Shown piece after piece: positions 7,112 to 13,495 of a stretch of DNA of 13,495 nucleotides. The first letter of the stretch is position 1. The number at the start of each line of letters is the position of its first letter. The stretch is from JBDNBY01 sp039767595. GTDB taxonomy: Bacteria > Pseudomonadota > Alphaproteobacteria > Rhodobacterales > Rhodobacteraceae. The translations under genes and the position numbers were made by a program. The DNA lies in contig JBDNBY010000061.1 of the NCBI GenBank assembly GCA_039767595.1, positions 1 through 13,495 of the forward strand. Direction: 5' to 3'. A model generated the notes under the pieces. The model was not told where the DNA came from. It was given only the letters and a program-made list of their open reading frames with translations, and did not search any database.

Positions 7112-8011
7112 ATGAGCCCATTGGATAAAAAAATCCCCGATTTAGCGGGGCGCGATGGCGAAGGGTCCGTCCAATATCATGCCGATCCCGACATGCGCAT
7201 CGACGGCGCCAAAGTCTTTGCCGTCTATGGCAAGGGGGGCATTGGGAAATCAACGACCAGTTCAAACTTGTCTGCGGCGTTTTCAAAATTGGGAAAACGC
7301 GTGCTGCAAATCGGCTGTGATCCCAAACATGACAGCACCTTTACCCTCACAGGAACGCTGGTTCCAACGGTGATCGATATCTTGAAAGAAGTCGACTTTC
7401 ATCCAGAAGAGCTGCGCCCAGAAGATTTTGTCTTCGAAGGGTTCAATGGCGTCAAATGCGTTGAGGCGGGCGGCCCCCCTGCGGGCACGGGCTGTGGCGG
7501 CTATGTCGTGGGCCAAACGGTCAAACTGCTCAAGCAACATCACATGCTCGAAGACACAGATGTCGTGATCTTTGACGTTCTGGGCGATGTGGTCTGCGGC
7601 GGATTTGCCGCGCCATTGCAACATGCCGATCGCGCCTTGATCGTGACCGCCAATGACTTTGACAGCATCTATGCCATGAACCGGATCATCGCCGCCGTCC
7701 AAGCAAAATCATCCAACTACAAAGTGCGCCTTGCCGGATGCGTGGCCAACCGGTCGCGCGAAACGAACGAGGTGGATCGGTATTGCGACACCGTCGGCTT
7801 TAACCGCATTGCGCATATGCCAGATCTGGATGCGATCCGCCGCTCGCGTCTAAAGAAAAAGACCCTCTTTGAAATGGAGCTCGACGATGACATCGCCGCC
7901 GTACAGGCCGAATATCTTCGCTTGGCCCAGACACTTTGGAACGGAACCGAGCCTATGGCGCCGGCGCCACTCGAAGATCGTGACATTTTTGAATTACTCG
8001 GGTTTGACTAA
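7112..8011 (+). CDS. bchL: Dark-operative protochlorophyllide reductase ATP-binding protein BchL
   Basis: BchL is the NifH-like homodimeric reductase that passes electrons, with ATP hydrolysis, to the BchN/BchB complex. The protein has 299 residues from ATG 7112, close to the roughly 300 of the family. The P-loop YGKGGIGKSTT spans 39-49. The switch region DVLGDVVCGGFAAPL lies at about 155-169. Cys128 (GTGCGG) and Cys162 (VVCGG) are the expected ligands of the [4Fe-4S] cluster bridging the dimer. The chosen start has AAAGGAA 5 nt upstream. An earlier in-frame ATG (6998) lies inside bchH and would add non-homologous residues. Unlike its neighbours it does not overlap the gene before it. It is separated from bchN/bchB by bchH, the normal arrangement in purple bacteria. 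Its stop shares one base with the bchM start (TAATG). Confidence 0.96.
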   Translation: MSPLDKKIPDLAGRDGEGSVQYHADPDMRIDGAKVFAVYGKGGIGKSTTSSNLSAAFSKLGKRVLQIGCDPKHDSTFTLTGTLVPTVIDILKEVDFHPEELRPEDFVFEGFNGVKCVEAGGPPAGTGCGGYVVGQTVKLLKQHHMLEDTDVVIFDVLGDVVCGGFAAPLQHADRALIVTANDFDSIYAMNRIIAAVQAKSSNYKVRLAGCVANRSRETNEVDRYCDTVGFNRIAHMPDLDAIRRSRLKKKTLFEMELDDDIAAVQAEYLRLAQTLWNGTEPMAPAPLEDRDIFELLGFD

Positions 8012-8682
8012 TGGCATATGACGATACATTGGCCCGAGTTGAGACTTATTTTGACCAAACGGCCACAAAAACATGGGAAAAACTGACCTCTGACGCGCCC
8101 GTGTCGCGCATTCGTCAAACTGTGCGCGAGGGGCGCGATCAAATGCGCGACTTACTGTTGTCGCGCCTTCCAAATGATCTGCGCGGGGCGCGCATTTTAG
8201 ATGCGGGCTGCGGTGTTGGGGGACTATCGCAAATTTTGGCTGAAAAAGGCGCGCACGTTGTAGCCGCTGATATCAGCCCCTCTTTGATCGACATCGCGAA
8301 AAAACGCATTCCGCAGGCCTTGCATGATCAAATTTCATTCCGCGCCTGCGATCTGAATGATCCCGCATTGGGGCAATTTGATTATGTCGTGGCGATGGAT
8401 AGCTTGATCTATTATCGCCCTGCCGATCTGTGCCACGTTCTTCAAACACTTAGCGCGCGCGTGCATCAATCGGTCGTCTTTACCGTGGCCCCGCGCACAC
8501 CTCTGCTGATGGCGATGTGGTATGCGGGCAAGTTGATGCCAAAATCAGATCGCTCGCCTGTGATGCACCCACATGCGCCGCGCGCCTTGGGCCGTGCCTT
8601 GGGCGAGAGCATTACGCTTTTGGATCATGGCCGCGTGCTCAAAGGTTTCTACATTTCCCAAGCGCTTGAGGTTCGTAGATGA
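8011..8682 (+). CDS. bchM: Mg-protoporphyrin IX O-methyltransferase BchM
   Basis: BchM methylates the C13 propionate of Mg-protoporphyrin IX with S-adenosylmethionine, giving the monomethyl ester that is the substrate of the cyclase. The 223-residue protein shows the class I methyltransferase motif I LDAGCGVGG (63-71), an acidic residue ending strand 2 (Asp87 in VVAADISPSL), and a later motif FDYVVAMDSLIYY (123-135). The start overlaps the bchL stop by one base. No clear Shine-Dalgarno sequence lies before it, so it probably depends on ribosomes finishing bchL. The end overlaps lhaA by 4 nt. BchM is known to act in concert with BchH, which is encoded two genes upstream. Confidence 0.95.
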   Translation: MAYDDTLARVETYFDQTATKTWEKLTSDAPVSRIRQTVREGRDQMRDLLLSRLPNDLRGARILDAGCGVGGLSQILAEKGAHVVAADISPSLIDIAKKRIPQALHDQISFRACDLNDPALGQFDYVVAMDSLIYYRPADLCHVLQTLSARVHQSVVFTVAPRTPLLMAMWYAGKLMPKSDRSPVMHPHAPRALGRALGESITLLDHGRVLKGFYISQALEVRR

Positions 8683-10121
8683 GCCAAGCCCACACATCCG
8701 CACTCAAATCCCTGTCGCTCAAGGCGCTGCCCTTTGCGGATGCCGCAAGCGCAGACCTGCCTTTGGCGCAGTTGTTGCGGATGTCATTGTTCCAAGTCTC
8801 TGTCGGTATGGCCTCTGTCATGCTATTGGGCACGCTCAACCGCGTCATGATTGTCGAGCTATCCGTGCCTGCGATGATCGTCGCCATCATGATTGCCTTG
8901 CCCGTGTTGATCGCCCCATTGCGGGCCAGCCTTGGCTTTAAATCGGATACCTATCGCTCGGCCATTGGGTGGAAACGTGTGCCATATTTGTGGTTTGGAT
9001 CGCTGTGGCAAATGGGCGGCCTCGCAGTGATGCCCTTTGCCTTGATCGTCCTCTCGGGGGATCAAACCATTGGCCCCTCTTGGGCGGGCGAAGTTTTAGC
9101 GGCCCTTGCATTTTTGATGACTGGCTTTGGCATTCATATGACACAAACAGCGGGTCTATCATTGGCCAGCGACCGCGCCTCAGACGAGACGCGCCCCCGT
9201 GTGGTCGCCTTGCTCTATGTGATGTTTTTATTAGGCATGGGCGCCGCGTCATTGATCATTGGCTGGCTCTTGCGCGATTTTAGCAACCTACTTTTGATCC
9301 GTGTTGTCCAAGGCGCCGCGCTGACGGGCCTGATCCTCAATCTGATCGCTCTTTGGAAACAAGAGCCGATGCGCCCCATGAGCAAAGAGGCTCGCTTGGC
9401 CCCGCGCCCCAAATTCAAAGAAGCTTGGCAGAGCTTTACCGCCGGTGGCGCCGCAGGGCGTCTACTCGGCGTCGTGTTTTTCGGAACGCTGGCGTTTAAT
9501 ATGCAAGATGTTTTGCTTGAGCCTTATGGCGGCGAAGTGTTGGGCTTGAGTGTCTCGGCGACCACGACTTTGACTGCGATGTGGGTGCTTGGCGCATTAA
9601 CGGGCCTTTATATGTCGGCCCGCCAAATGCGCAGCGCGCACAATAGCCTCTCGGTGGCTGTGCGCGGGCTGCTTGTTGGGCTGATCGCCTTTCCAATTGT
9701 GATTTTTGCCGGACCGCTGCAATCCGCCGGTCTCTTTTTCGCGGGCACGGGCCTCATTGGTCTGGGCGCAGGGCTCTTTGCCGTGGCCACATTACACCAC
9801 GCGATGCAACTGCCCACTGAGGGCACTGCGGGGCGCGGCCTTGTGATTGGGGCATGGGGCGCGGCACAGGCCACGGCCGCCGGCCTTGCCGTTGCCTTTG
9901 GCGGTACCGTTCGGGACTGGGTCAACACCCACGCGCTTGCCGGTGATTTCGGCACGGCGCTGCAAAGTGCATCGACAGGATACTCCGTCGTCTACCACAT
10001 CGAAATTCTATTTATCTTCATCACCTTGGTGCTGATTGGTCCAATGATCAAACATGCGCCATCCTCGCAACCCACGGACCATAATCGCACGGGGCTTTCC
10101 CTCGTGGATTTCCCAACTTGA
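8679..10121 (+). CDS. lhaA: Light-harvesting complex 1 assembly protein LhaA (PucC family)
   Basis: This is a polytopic membrane protein of the bacteriochlorophyll-delivery branch of the major facilitator superfamily. LhaA (ORF1696 of R. capsulatus) promotes assembly of LH1, probably by handling bacteriochlorophyll at the membrane. It has 480 residues and about twelve hydrophobic segments. After a short amphipathic start comes the family stretch LPLAQLLRMSLFQVSVGMA (27-45), and then GFKSDTYRSAIGWKRVPY (86-103). ATGA couples it to bchM, with GAGG 7 nt upstream. Its place between bchM and puhA is what separates LhaA from the paralogous PucC of LH2 operons. In Rhodobacter, promoters for puhA lie inside this region; I see no convincing -35/-10 pair here. 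Confidence 0.93.
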   Translation: MSQAHTSALKSLSLKALPFADAASADLPLAQLLRMSLFQVSVGMASVMLLGTLNRVMIVELSVPAMIVAIMIALPVLIAPLRASLGFKSDTYRSAIGWKRVPYLWFGSLWQMGGLAVMPFALIVLSGDQTIGPSWAGEVLAALAFLMTGFGIHMTQTAGLSLASDRASDETRPRVVALLYVMFLLGMGAASLIIGWLLRDFSNLLLIRVVQGAALTGLILNLIALWKQEPMRPMSKEARLAPRPKFKEAWQSFTAGGAAGRLLGVVFFGTLAFNMQDVLLEPYGGEVLGLSVSATTTLTAMWVLGALTGLYMSARQMRSAHNSLSVAVRGLLVGLIAFPIVIFAGPLQSAGLFFAGTGLIGLGAGLFAVATLHHAMQLPTEGTAGRGLVIGAWGAAQATAAGLAVAFGGTVRDWVNTHALAGDFGTALQSASTGYSVVYHIEILFIFITLVLIGPMIKHAPSSQPTDHNRTGLSLVDFPT

Positions 10122-10125
10122 CGGC

Positions 10126-10138
10126 TTCCAACTTGGAA
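10126..10138. repeat. Short palindrome before the puhA ribosome-binding site
   Basis: TTCCAACTTGGAA is a perfect 6-bp inverted repeat around one central base. As RNA it could form a 5-bp stem with an ACT loop. A near copy of its left part, TCCCAACTTG (10111-10120), spans the lhaA stop, giving a 9-of-10 direct repeat at 15-nt spacing. It ends at the edge of the AAAGGA ribosome-binding site (10137-10142). Role unknown, possibly chance. Confidence 0.35.
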
Positions 10139-10149
10139 AGGATAACACC

Positions 10150-10917
10150 ATGACAGGGACATTTATCGGCAATTTTGATTTAGCGAGCCTTTCGCTTTGG
10201 CTCTTTTGGATCTTCTTCGCAGGTCTAATTTTCTACATCCAACGTGAAAACATGCGCGAAGGGTATGAATTTGAAAATGATGATGGTTCAAAATCATCGT
10301 TTCAAAGCCCCTTTCCCATGCCAGAGCCCAAGACCTTCAAGCTGCCCCATGGCCGCGGTGAGGTCACTGTGCCCAATTCAAATGGCGAAAATCGCGAGAT
10401 TGCGTTGCGTCAAACCAATGCGGCCAATGGCTATCCACTAGAGCCAACAGGCGATCCCATGACCTCGGGCGTTGGCCCTGGTGCATGGGCCGCGCGCCGC
10501 GATCTGCCTGAGCTGGACAGCAAAGGCCATCCAAAGATCGTACCGCTGAGTGCCGTAGACAGCTTTTACGTCGGCGCCGGACGTGATCCGCGCGGCCTGC
10601 CTGTGATGGCCGGTGATGGCGAAGTGGTCGGCAAGATCGTCGATATTTGGTTCGATGAGCCAGAGCAGCTGGCGCGCTATTACGAATACGAACTGCATCC
10701 AGAGTTTGGCGAAGGGCGCCGCCTTGTGCCCGTCCCACTGGCGCGTATTCGCAAAGATCGTGTGGCCATCAAAACCATTTTTTCCCAGCATTTCAACGCT
10801 GTACCGCAAACCAAAGCCAAGACACAGATCACCATGCTCGAAGAAGAGAAAATCTCGGCCTACTACGCCGGCGGCATTTTATATGCGTCCGACAAACGCT
10901 TCGGCCCCCTGATCTAA
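10150..10917 (+). CDS. puhA: Photosynthetic reaction centre H subunit PuhA
   Basis: PuhA caps the cytoplasmic face of the L/M reaction-centre core and carries protons to the secondary quinone QB. The protein has 255 residues with one N-terminal membrane helix (about 12-32) followed by the conserved NMREGYEFEN. The large cytoplasmic domain includes LPHGRG (65-70), GDPMTSGVGPGAWAARRDLPEL (101 onward) and the C-terminal LLEEDKI-like MLEEEKISAYYAGG. Compared with R. sphaeroides H, recalled from memory and shifted by one residue, Glu172 and Asp169 match the functional Glu173/Asp170. The metal/proton-entry trio Asp124-His126-His128 appears as Asp123-Lys125-His127. ATG 10150 has AAAGGA 7 nt upstream. 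An upstream in-frame ATG (10054) lies in lhaA and is not used by the family. Confidence 0.96.
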   Translation: MTGTFIGNFDLASLSLWLFWIFFAGLIFYIQRENMREGYEFENDDGSKSSFQSPFPMPEPKTFKLPHGRGEVTVPNSNGENREIALRQTNAANGYPLEPTGDPMTSGVGPGAWAARRDLPELDSKGHPKIVPLSAVDSFYVGAGRDPRGLPVMAGDGEVVGKIVDIWFDEPEQLARYYEYELHPEFGEGRRLVPVPLARIRKDRVAIKTIFSQHFNAVPQTKAKTQITMLEEEKISAYYAGGILYASDKRFGPLI

Positions 10918-10919
10918 GC

Positions 10920-10926
10920 AAAGGAA
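10920..10926 (+). promoter_or_regulatory. Ribosome-binding site fixing the GTG start of puhB
   Basis: AAAGGAA in the 16-nt puhA-puhB gap lies 7 nt before GTG at 10934, which supports the GTG codon as the puhB start. Confidence 0.75.
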
Positions 10927-10933
10927 ATACCCC

Positions 10934-11593
10934 GTGCCACATGATGATTTTGAGTTTGAACCCATTTTAGGCCTGCCAGAGGCTCTTCCTGACCAAGAAG
11001 AGATCTTGTGGCAAGGACGGCCGCAGGCGTGGGCCTTGGCCAAAGATGCGCTCAACATTTGGTGGGTCATGGGGTATTTCGCCCTTCTTGGCGTGTGGCG
11101 ATTTATCGCCGCGCTTGATTTAATGGCCATGGATCAGGCCCTTGCCATCTCCGTTCCATTTTTGGTTTTAGGCGCGCTGTGCATGGCCCTTTTGTATATC
11201 GTCGCCTATGTTCAAGCGCGCACAACAGTCTATACGATCACCAATAAGCGCGTTGCCATGCGCGTGGGTGCGGCGCTGACGCTGACATTGAACATCCCCT
11301 TTGCCCAAGTCGAGAACGCCGCCGTCGCACGGTGGAAAAACGGCACTGGCAACATCGCGCTCAAGACGTCCGGCGAAACGCGGATCTCGTTTTTGATGCT
11401 CTGGCCTCATGCCCGTGCGTGGCGGTTTAAGCACACAGAGCCAACATTGCGCTGTATTCCAGATGTAGAGACTGTTTCGGGCATCCTCGGCCAAGCCGCC
11501 GCGCCTTATGTTGGCGCCCGCCCAACCGCAGCGCTCGCCCAAAAACAGACCGACCGCGCCCCCAATTTTGAACACGCATCCCTCGAGGCATAA
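10934..11593 (+). CDS. puhB: Photosynthetic complex assembly protein PuhB
   Basis: PuhB is a membrane protein needed for efficient reaction-centre assembly in R. capsulatus. It is thought to interact with itself and with the H subunit. The 219-residue protein starts at GTG with a good ribosome-binding site. Its N-terminal segment carries ILGLPEALPDQEEILWQGRP (11-30), typical of the family. Two membrane helices follow at about 42-61 and 71-93. The rest resembles a bacterial PH-like domain (about 96-190), with TTVYTITNKRV (97-107) and LWPHARAWRFKHTEPTLRCI (156-175). The last 25 or so residues are polar and probably disordered. It follows puhA by 16 nt and shares one base with puhC. Function is from the family; the domain borders are estimates. 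Confidence 0.92.
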   Translation: MPHDDFEFEPILGLPEALPDQEEILWQGRPQAWALAKDALNIWWVMGYFALLGVWRFIAALDLMAMDQALAISVPFLVLGALCMALLYIVAYVQARTTVYTITNKRVAMRVGAALTLTLNIPFAQVENAAVARWKNGTGNIALKTSGETRISFLMLWPHARAWRFKHTEPTLRCIPDVETVSGILGQAAAPYVGARPTAALAQKQTDRAPNFEHASLEA

Positions 11594-12051
11594 TGATGGA
11601 CCACACAGAAAAACAACATGTCGAACTGATCCCCAAAGCCGCATTGCGCGGATTGTTTGGTTTGGTGTTTGCGGTCTTTGTTATGGTCGGCTTGGCCCGA
11701 TATTTCGAAATGCCCCCGACGGCCATGCCCGAAGAGGCGCCCATCGTGGCGCAACGGTCGATCTATCTCTCGGCTCAAATGAGCGGCCAAGTCACTGTTA
11801 TGGATGAATTTGGCACCGTGATCGCCGAGCTCTCTGCCGAAGAGGGCGGTTTTATTTCTGGCGTTGCGCGTGTGATTGAACGCGAACGCCGCATGCGCAC
11901 TGTATCACAAGACGGCCTTGTTACAGTAATTTGGCGCGAAAATGGCCGTCTATCGATCTACGATCCGAGCACACTATGGACCGCAGATCTTATGGGCTTT
12001 GGCCAAGATAACGCACGTGCCTTTGCCCAGCTTGTCGCACCCAGAAAGTGA
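11593..12051 (+). CDS. puhC: Photosynthetic complex assembly protein PuhC
   Basis: PuhC is a single-pass membrane protein needed for normal accumulation of the LH1-reaction-centre complex in R. capsulatus; its exact role is not settled. The 152-residue protein has a basic N-terminal stretch, one membrane helix (about 19-37, FGLVFAVFVMVGLARYF), and then a soluble domain with IYLSAQMSGQVTVMDEFG, AELSAEEGGFISGVARVIERERR and WRENGRLSIYDP, characteristic of the family. Two ATG codons lie together at 11593 and 11596. The first overlaps the puhB stop (TAATG), while the second has better spacing (7 nt) from GAGG at 11585-11588, so the protein may be one residue shorter. The stop codon is part of the bciE ribosome-binding site. 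Confidence 0.92.
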   Translation: MMDHTEKQHVELIPKAALRGLFGLVFAVFVMVGLARYFEMPPTAMPEEAPIVAQRSIYLSAQMSGQVTVMDEFGTVIAELSAEEGGFISGVARVIERERRMRTVSQDGLVTVIWRENGRLSIYDPSTLWTADLMGFGQDNARAFAQLVAPRK

Positions 12052-12058
12052 GGAAACT

Positions 12059-12355
12059 ATGGGTATTTTCACACGGCGCACTGAACTGGCCCCTTGTACG
12101 GTCGAGATCAGTCACAAATTCGAAAGTCTGCACGCTCATGTGCGCTTTAACAACGGGACCACTGTCTATCCTGGCGATAGTGTCAAAGTGCAAGGCCCCG
12201 AAATCATGGCACCCTTTGGCGAGTTGGTCCGCGAAGACCGCCAAGCGGTGATCACGCGCGCAAGTGCCATTGAACGCCTGTGGACCCGTCTCACAGGTGA
12301 TCTTGAGGTGATGGAACTGTGCGAATTTTCATTCTCTGAGGAGGTCACGCTATGA
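12059..12355 (+). CDS. bciE: BciE, accessory subunit of the O2-dependent cyclase
   Basis: This is a small soluble protein of 98 residues directly upstream of acsF. In alphaproteobacteria the O2-dependent Mg-protoporphyrin IX monomethyl ester cyclase AcsF has been shown to need a small protein, BciE, encoded beside it. The size, position and 4-nt ATGA overlap with acsF all fit that protein. It shows no signal peptide, membrane helix or metal motif. The central part (SHKFESLHAHVRF, TVYPGDSVKVQGPEI) looks beta-rich, and a helical part (ASAIERLWTRLTGDLEVMELCEF) precedes an acidic end. GAGGA (12050-12054) overlaps the puhC stop and lies 4 nt before the ATG. I identify it mainly by context and general resemblance, since I cannot run an alignment. 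The alternative is an unrelated conserved small protein of the puh-acsF region. Confidence 0.8.
   Translation: MGIFTRRTELAPCTVEISHKFESLHAHVRFNNGTTVYPGDSVKVQGPEIMAPFGELVREDRQAVITRASAIERLWTRLTGDLEVMELCEFSFSEEVTL
12338..12345 (+). promoter_or_regulatory. Strong ribosome-binding site of acsF
   Basis: GAGGAGGT, near-perfect complementarity to the 16S rRNA tail, lies 6 nt before the acsF ATG and inside the end of bciE. It is the strongest Shine-Dalgarno sequence I see in the window and suggests that the catalytic cyclase subunit is translated at a high rate in its own right, not only by coupling. Confidence 0.7.
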
Positions 12356-13461
12356 ACGCCCATTCCGCAGATGCCAACACCGCCGAAGAGGCCATCGCCT
12401 CGCAAGAGCTGGCGCAAGCCGCGTTTGATAGCGCAAGCGCCACACAAGTGGCCATGCAAGACACGCTGTTAACCCCACGCTTTTACACCACCGATTTTGA
12501 CGAACTTGACGCCGTCAATGTCGAGCCGATCCGCGAGGAATGGGATCAACTTCTCGATCAAATGCGATCTGATCCCAACAAGGGACATTTCAAGAAAAAT
12601 GCCGATTGGGATACCGTCGATTGGGACGGGATGGAGCCAGAGCTAAAGAAGGAATTCATCGATTTTCTCATCAGCTCGTGCACCGCCGAATTCTCGGGCT
12701 GCGTTTTGTACAAAGAGATGAAGCGCCGCGGCTCTAACAAAGACATTACAGAGCTGTTTCAACTGATGGCTCGCGATGAGGCCCGTCATGCAGGTTTCAT
12801 CAACGATGCCCTGCGCGAGGCCGGTGTTGCCGTGAATTTAGGCTTTCTCACGCAGCAAAAGAAATACACCTATTTCCGCCCCAAGTTCATCTATTACGCG
12901 ACGTACCTGTCGGAGAAAATTGGCTATGCGCGCTACATTACCATTTTTCGTCACCTTCAAGAGCATCCAGAATATCGGTTTCATCCGATCTTTAAATGGT
13001 TTGAAGAGTGGTGCAATGATGAGTTTTCCCATGGCGAGGCCTTTGCCCTTTTGATGAAGACTGATCCCAAATTAACGCGTGGGATCAACGTGTTGTGGAT
13101 CAAATTCTTTTTGACAGCGGTCTACTCCACCATGTTTATCCGCGACCATCAGCGGCCTGCGTTTCACGACGCTTTGGGCGTTGATGTAGAGTGGTACGGC
13201 CAAGAGGTGTTTACCAAAACCTCTGAATTAACCAAGCAGATCTTCCCCATCACGTTGGATATTGATCATCCCCGTTGGATGCCTGCCTTGCGCCGGTTGC
13301 ACAAGGCGAATGTCGATTTGGCTCAGGCTAAAAAAGAGGGCGCCGTGCTACGCAAATGGGGGGCTAGCGCGCGGGCAATCACAGCGTTTGTGCAACTGTT
13401 CACCATTCCAGCCAAACGCCACAACGTGCCCGCAGTGACACGACTGGAGCCGTGCTACTAA
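12352..13461 (+). CDS. acsF: O2-dependent Mg-protoporphyrin IX monomethyl ester cyclase AcsF
   Basis: AcsF is the diiron oxidative cyclase that builds the isocyclic ring E, converting Mg-protoporphyrin IX monomethyl ester to divinyl protochlorophyllide with O2. The protein has 369 residues. The ferritin-like diiron ligands are visible: Glu113 (CTAEFSG), Glu143-x2-His146 (RDEARHAG), Glu188 as a candidate (SEKIGYARY) and Glu224-x2-His227 (NDEFSHGE). The first 40 residues are polar and variable. Conserved blocks such as FYTTDFDELD, HPRWMPALRRLHKAN and the hydrophobic WIKFFLTAVYSTMFIRDHQRP follow. It starts within the bciE stop (ATGA) and its own stop shares a base with the next start (TAATG). 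Its presence points to bacteriochlorophyll synthesis in the presence of oxygen. Whether the anaerobic cyclase BchE also exists in this genome cannot be seen here. Confidence 0.96.
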   Translation: MNAHSADANTAEEAIASQELAQAAFDSASATQVAMQDTLLTPRFYTTDFDELDAVNVEPIREEWDQLLDQMRSDPNKGHFKKNADWDTVDWDGMEPELKKEFIDFLISSCTAEFSGCVLYKEMKRRGSNKDITELFQLMARDEARHAGFINDALREAGVAVNLGFLTQQKKYTYFRPKFIYYATYLSEKIGYARYITIFRHLQEHPEYRFHPIFKWFEEWCNDEFSHGEAFALLMKTDPKLTRGINVLWIKFFLTAVYSTMFIRDHQRPAFHDALGVDVEWYGQEVFTKTSELTKQIFPITLDIDHPRWMPALRRLHKANVDLAQAKKEGAVLRKWGASARAITAFVQLFTIPAKRHNVPAVTRLEPCY

Positions 13462-13495
13462 TGTCGAACCCTGTGATCATATCGGTGCTTTTGGC
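13461..13495 (+). CDS. puhE: Start of puhE (photosynthetic complex assembly protein), cut by the window edge
   Basis: Only the first 11 complete codons are present, reading MSNPVIISVLL. ATG 13461 shares one base with the acsF stop, the same TAATG coupling seen at bchL/bchM and puhB/puhC, and GGAG lies at 13446-13449. In Rhodobacteraceae the gene after acsF is puhE, a polytopic membrane protein affecting bacteriochlorophyll and complex formation, and the short hydrophobic start agrees. The identity is inferred almost entirely from gene order. Confidence 0.6.
   Translation, partial: MSNPVIISVLL

Noticed and set aside
12282..12298. TGT-N11-ACA inside bciE as an extra PpsR site before acsF
   Set aside because: The spacer is one base short of the consensus, it lies in coding sequence with no promoter nearby, and matches of this weak pattern are expected by chance in 13 kb.
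1..13495. Mobile elements, CRISPR arrays, tRNA or rRNA genes, or a novel defence-type system
   Set aside because: Every long stretch is accounted for by an intact photosynthesis gene. I saw no transposase, terminal inverted repeats, spaced repeats or structured RNA gene. I did not scan the coding sequence exhaustively for every short motif.

Overview
The window is one densely packed, single-strand segment of a bacteriochlorophyll a photosynthesis gene cluster from a purple alphaproteobacterium. The gene order bchF-bchN-bchB-bchH-bchL-bchM-lhaA-puhA-puhB-puhC-bciE-acsF-(puhE) is the one known from Rhodobacteraceae. The O2-dependent cyclase AcsF, the moderate GC content and the order together suggest a Roseobacter-group aerobic anoxygenic phototroph, or a close relative. 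Genus cannot be decided from this segment, and I do not see ribosomal or taxonomic marker genes.

Layout. Bases 1-170 are a regulatory region. It holds an imperfect hairpin (32-61), two TGT-N12-ACA sites of the PpsR/CrtJ type (72-89, a perfect 18-bp palindrome, and 105-122), and a sigma70-type promoter (-35 TTGACA at 117-122, -10 TACACT at 141-146) whose -35 lies inside the second PpsR site. All genes from 171 to the end are on the + strand, and most starts overlap or nearly touch the preceding stop. The only gaps between genes are 52 nt (bchH-bchL), 28 nt (lhaA-puhA), 16 nt (puhA-puhB) and 7 nt (puhC-bciE). No terminator, RNA gene, mobile element or CRISPR is visible.

How the genes work together. 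BchH (Mg chelatase porphyrin subunit) and BchM (methyltransferase) make Mg-protoporphyrin IX monomethyl ester. AcsF with its small partner BciE closes the isocyclic ring E using O2. The nitrogenase-like dark-operative protochlorophyllide reductase BchL/BchN/BchB then reduces ring D, and BchF hydrates the 3-vinyl group towards bacteriochlorophyllide a. LhaA (PucC family) and PuhB/PuhC, with PuhE beginning at the right edge, assist assembly of light-harvesting complex 1 and the reaction centre. PuhA is the reaction-centre H subunit. Pigment synthesis and reaction-centre assembly therefore share one transcript under what looks like a redox/light-responsive repressor.

I did not find a wholly undescribed system. 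The points most worth a second look are the nested operator-promoter architecture upstream of bchF, a His-to-Lys change at the proton-entry/metal site of PuhA, a cysteine cluster in BchH that could ligate an Fe-S cluster, the BciE-AcsF pair encoded in the same operon as an O2-sensitive nitrogenase-like enzyme, and two small hairpins just before bchL and puhA.
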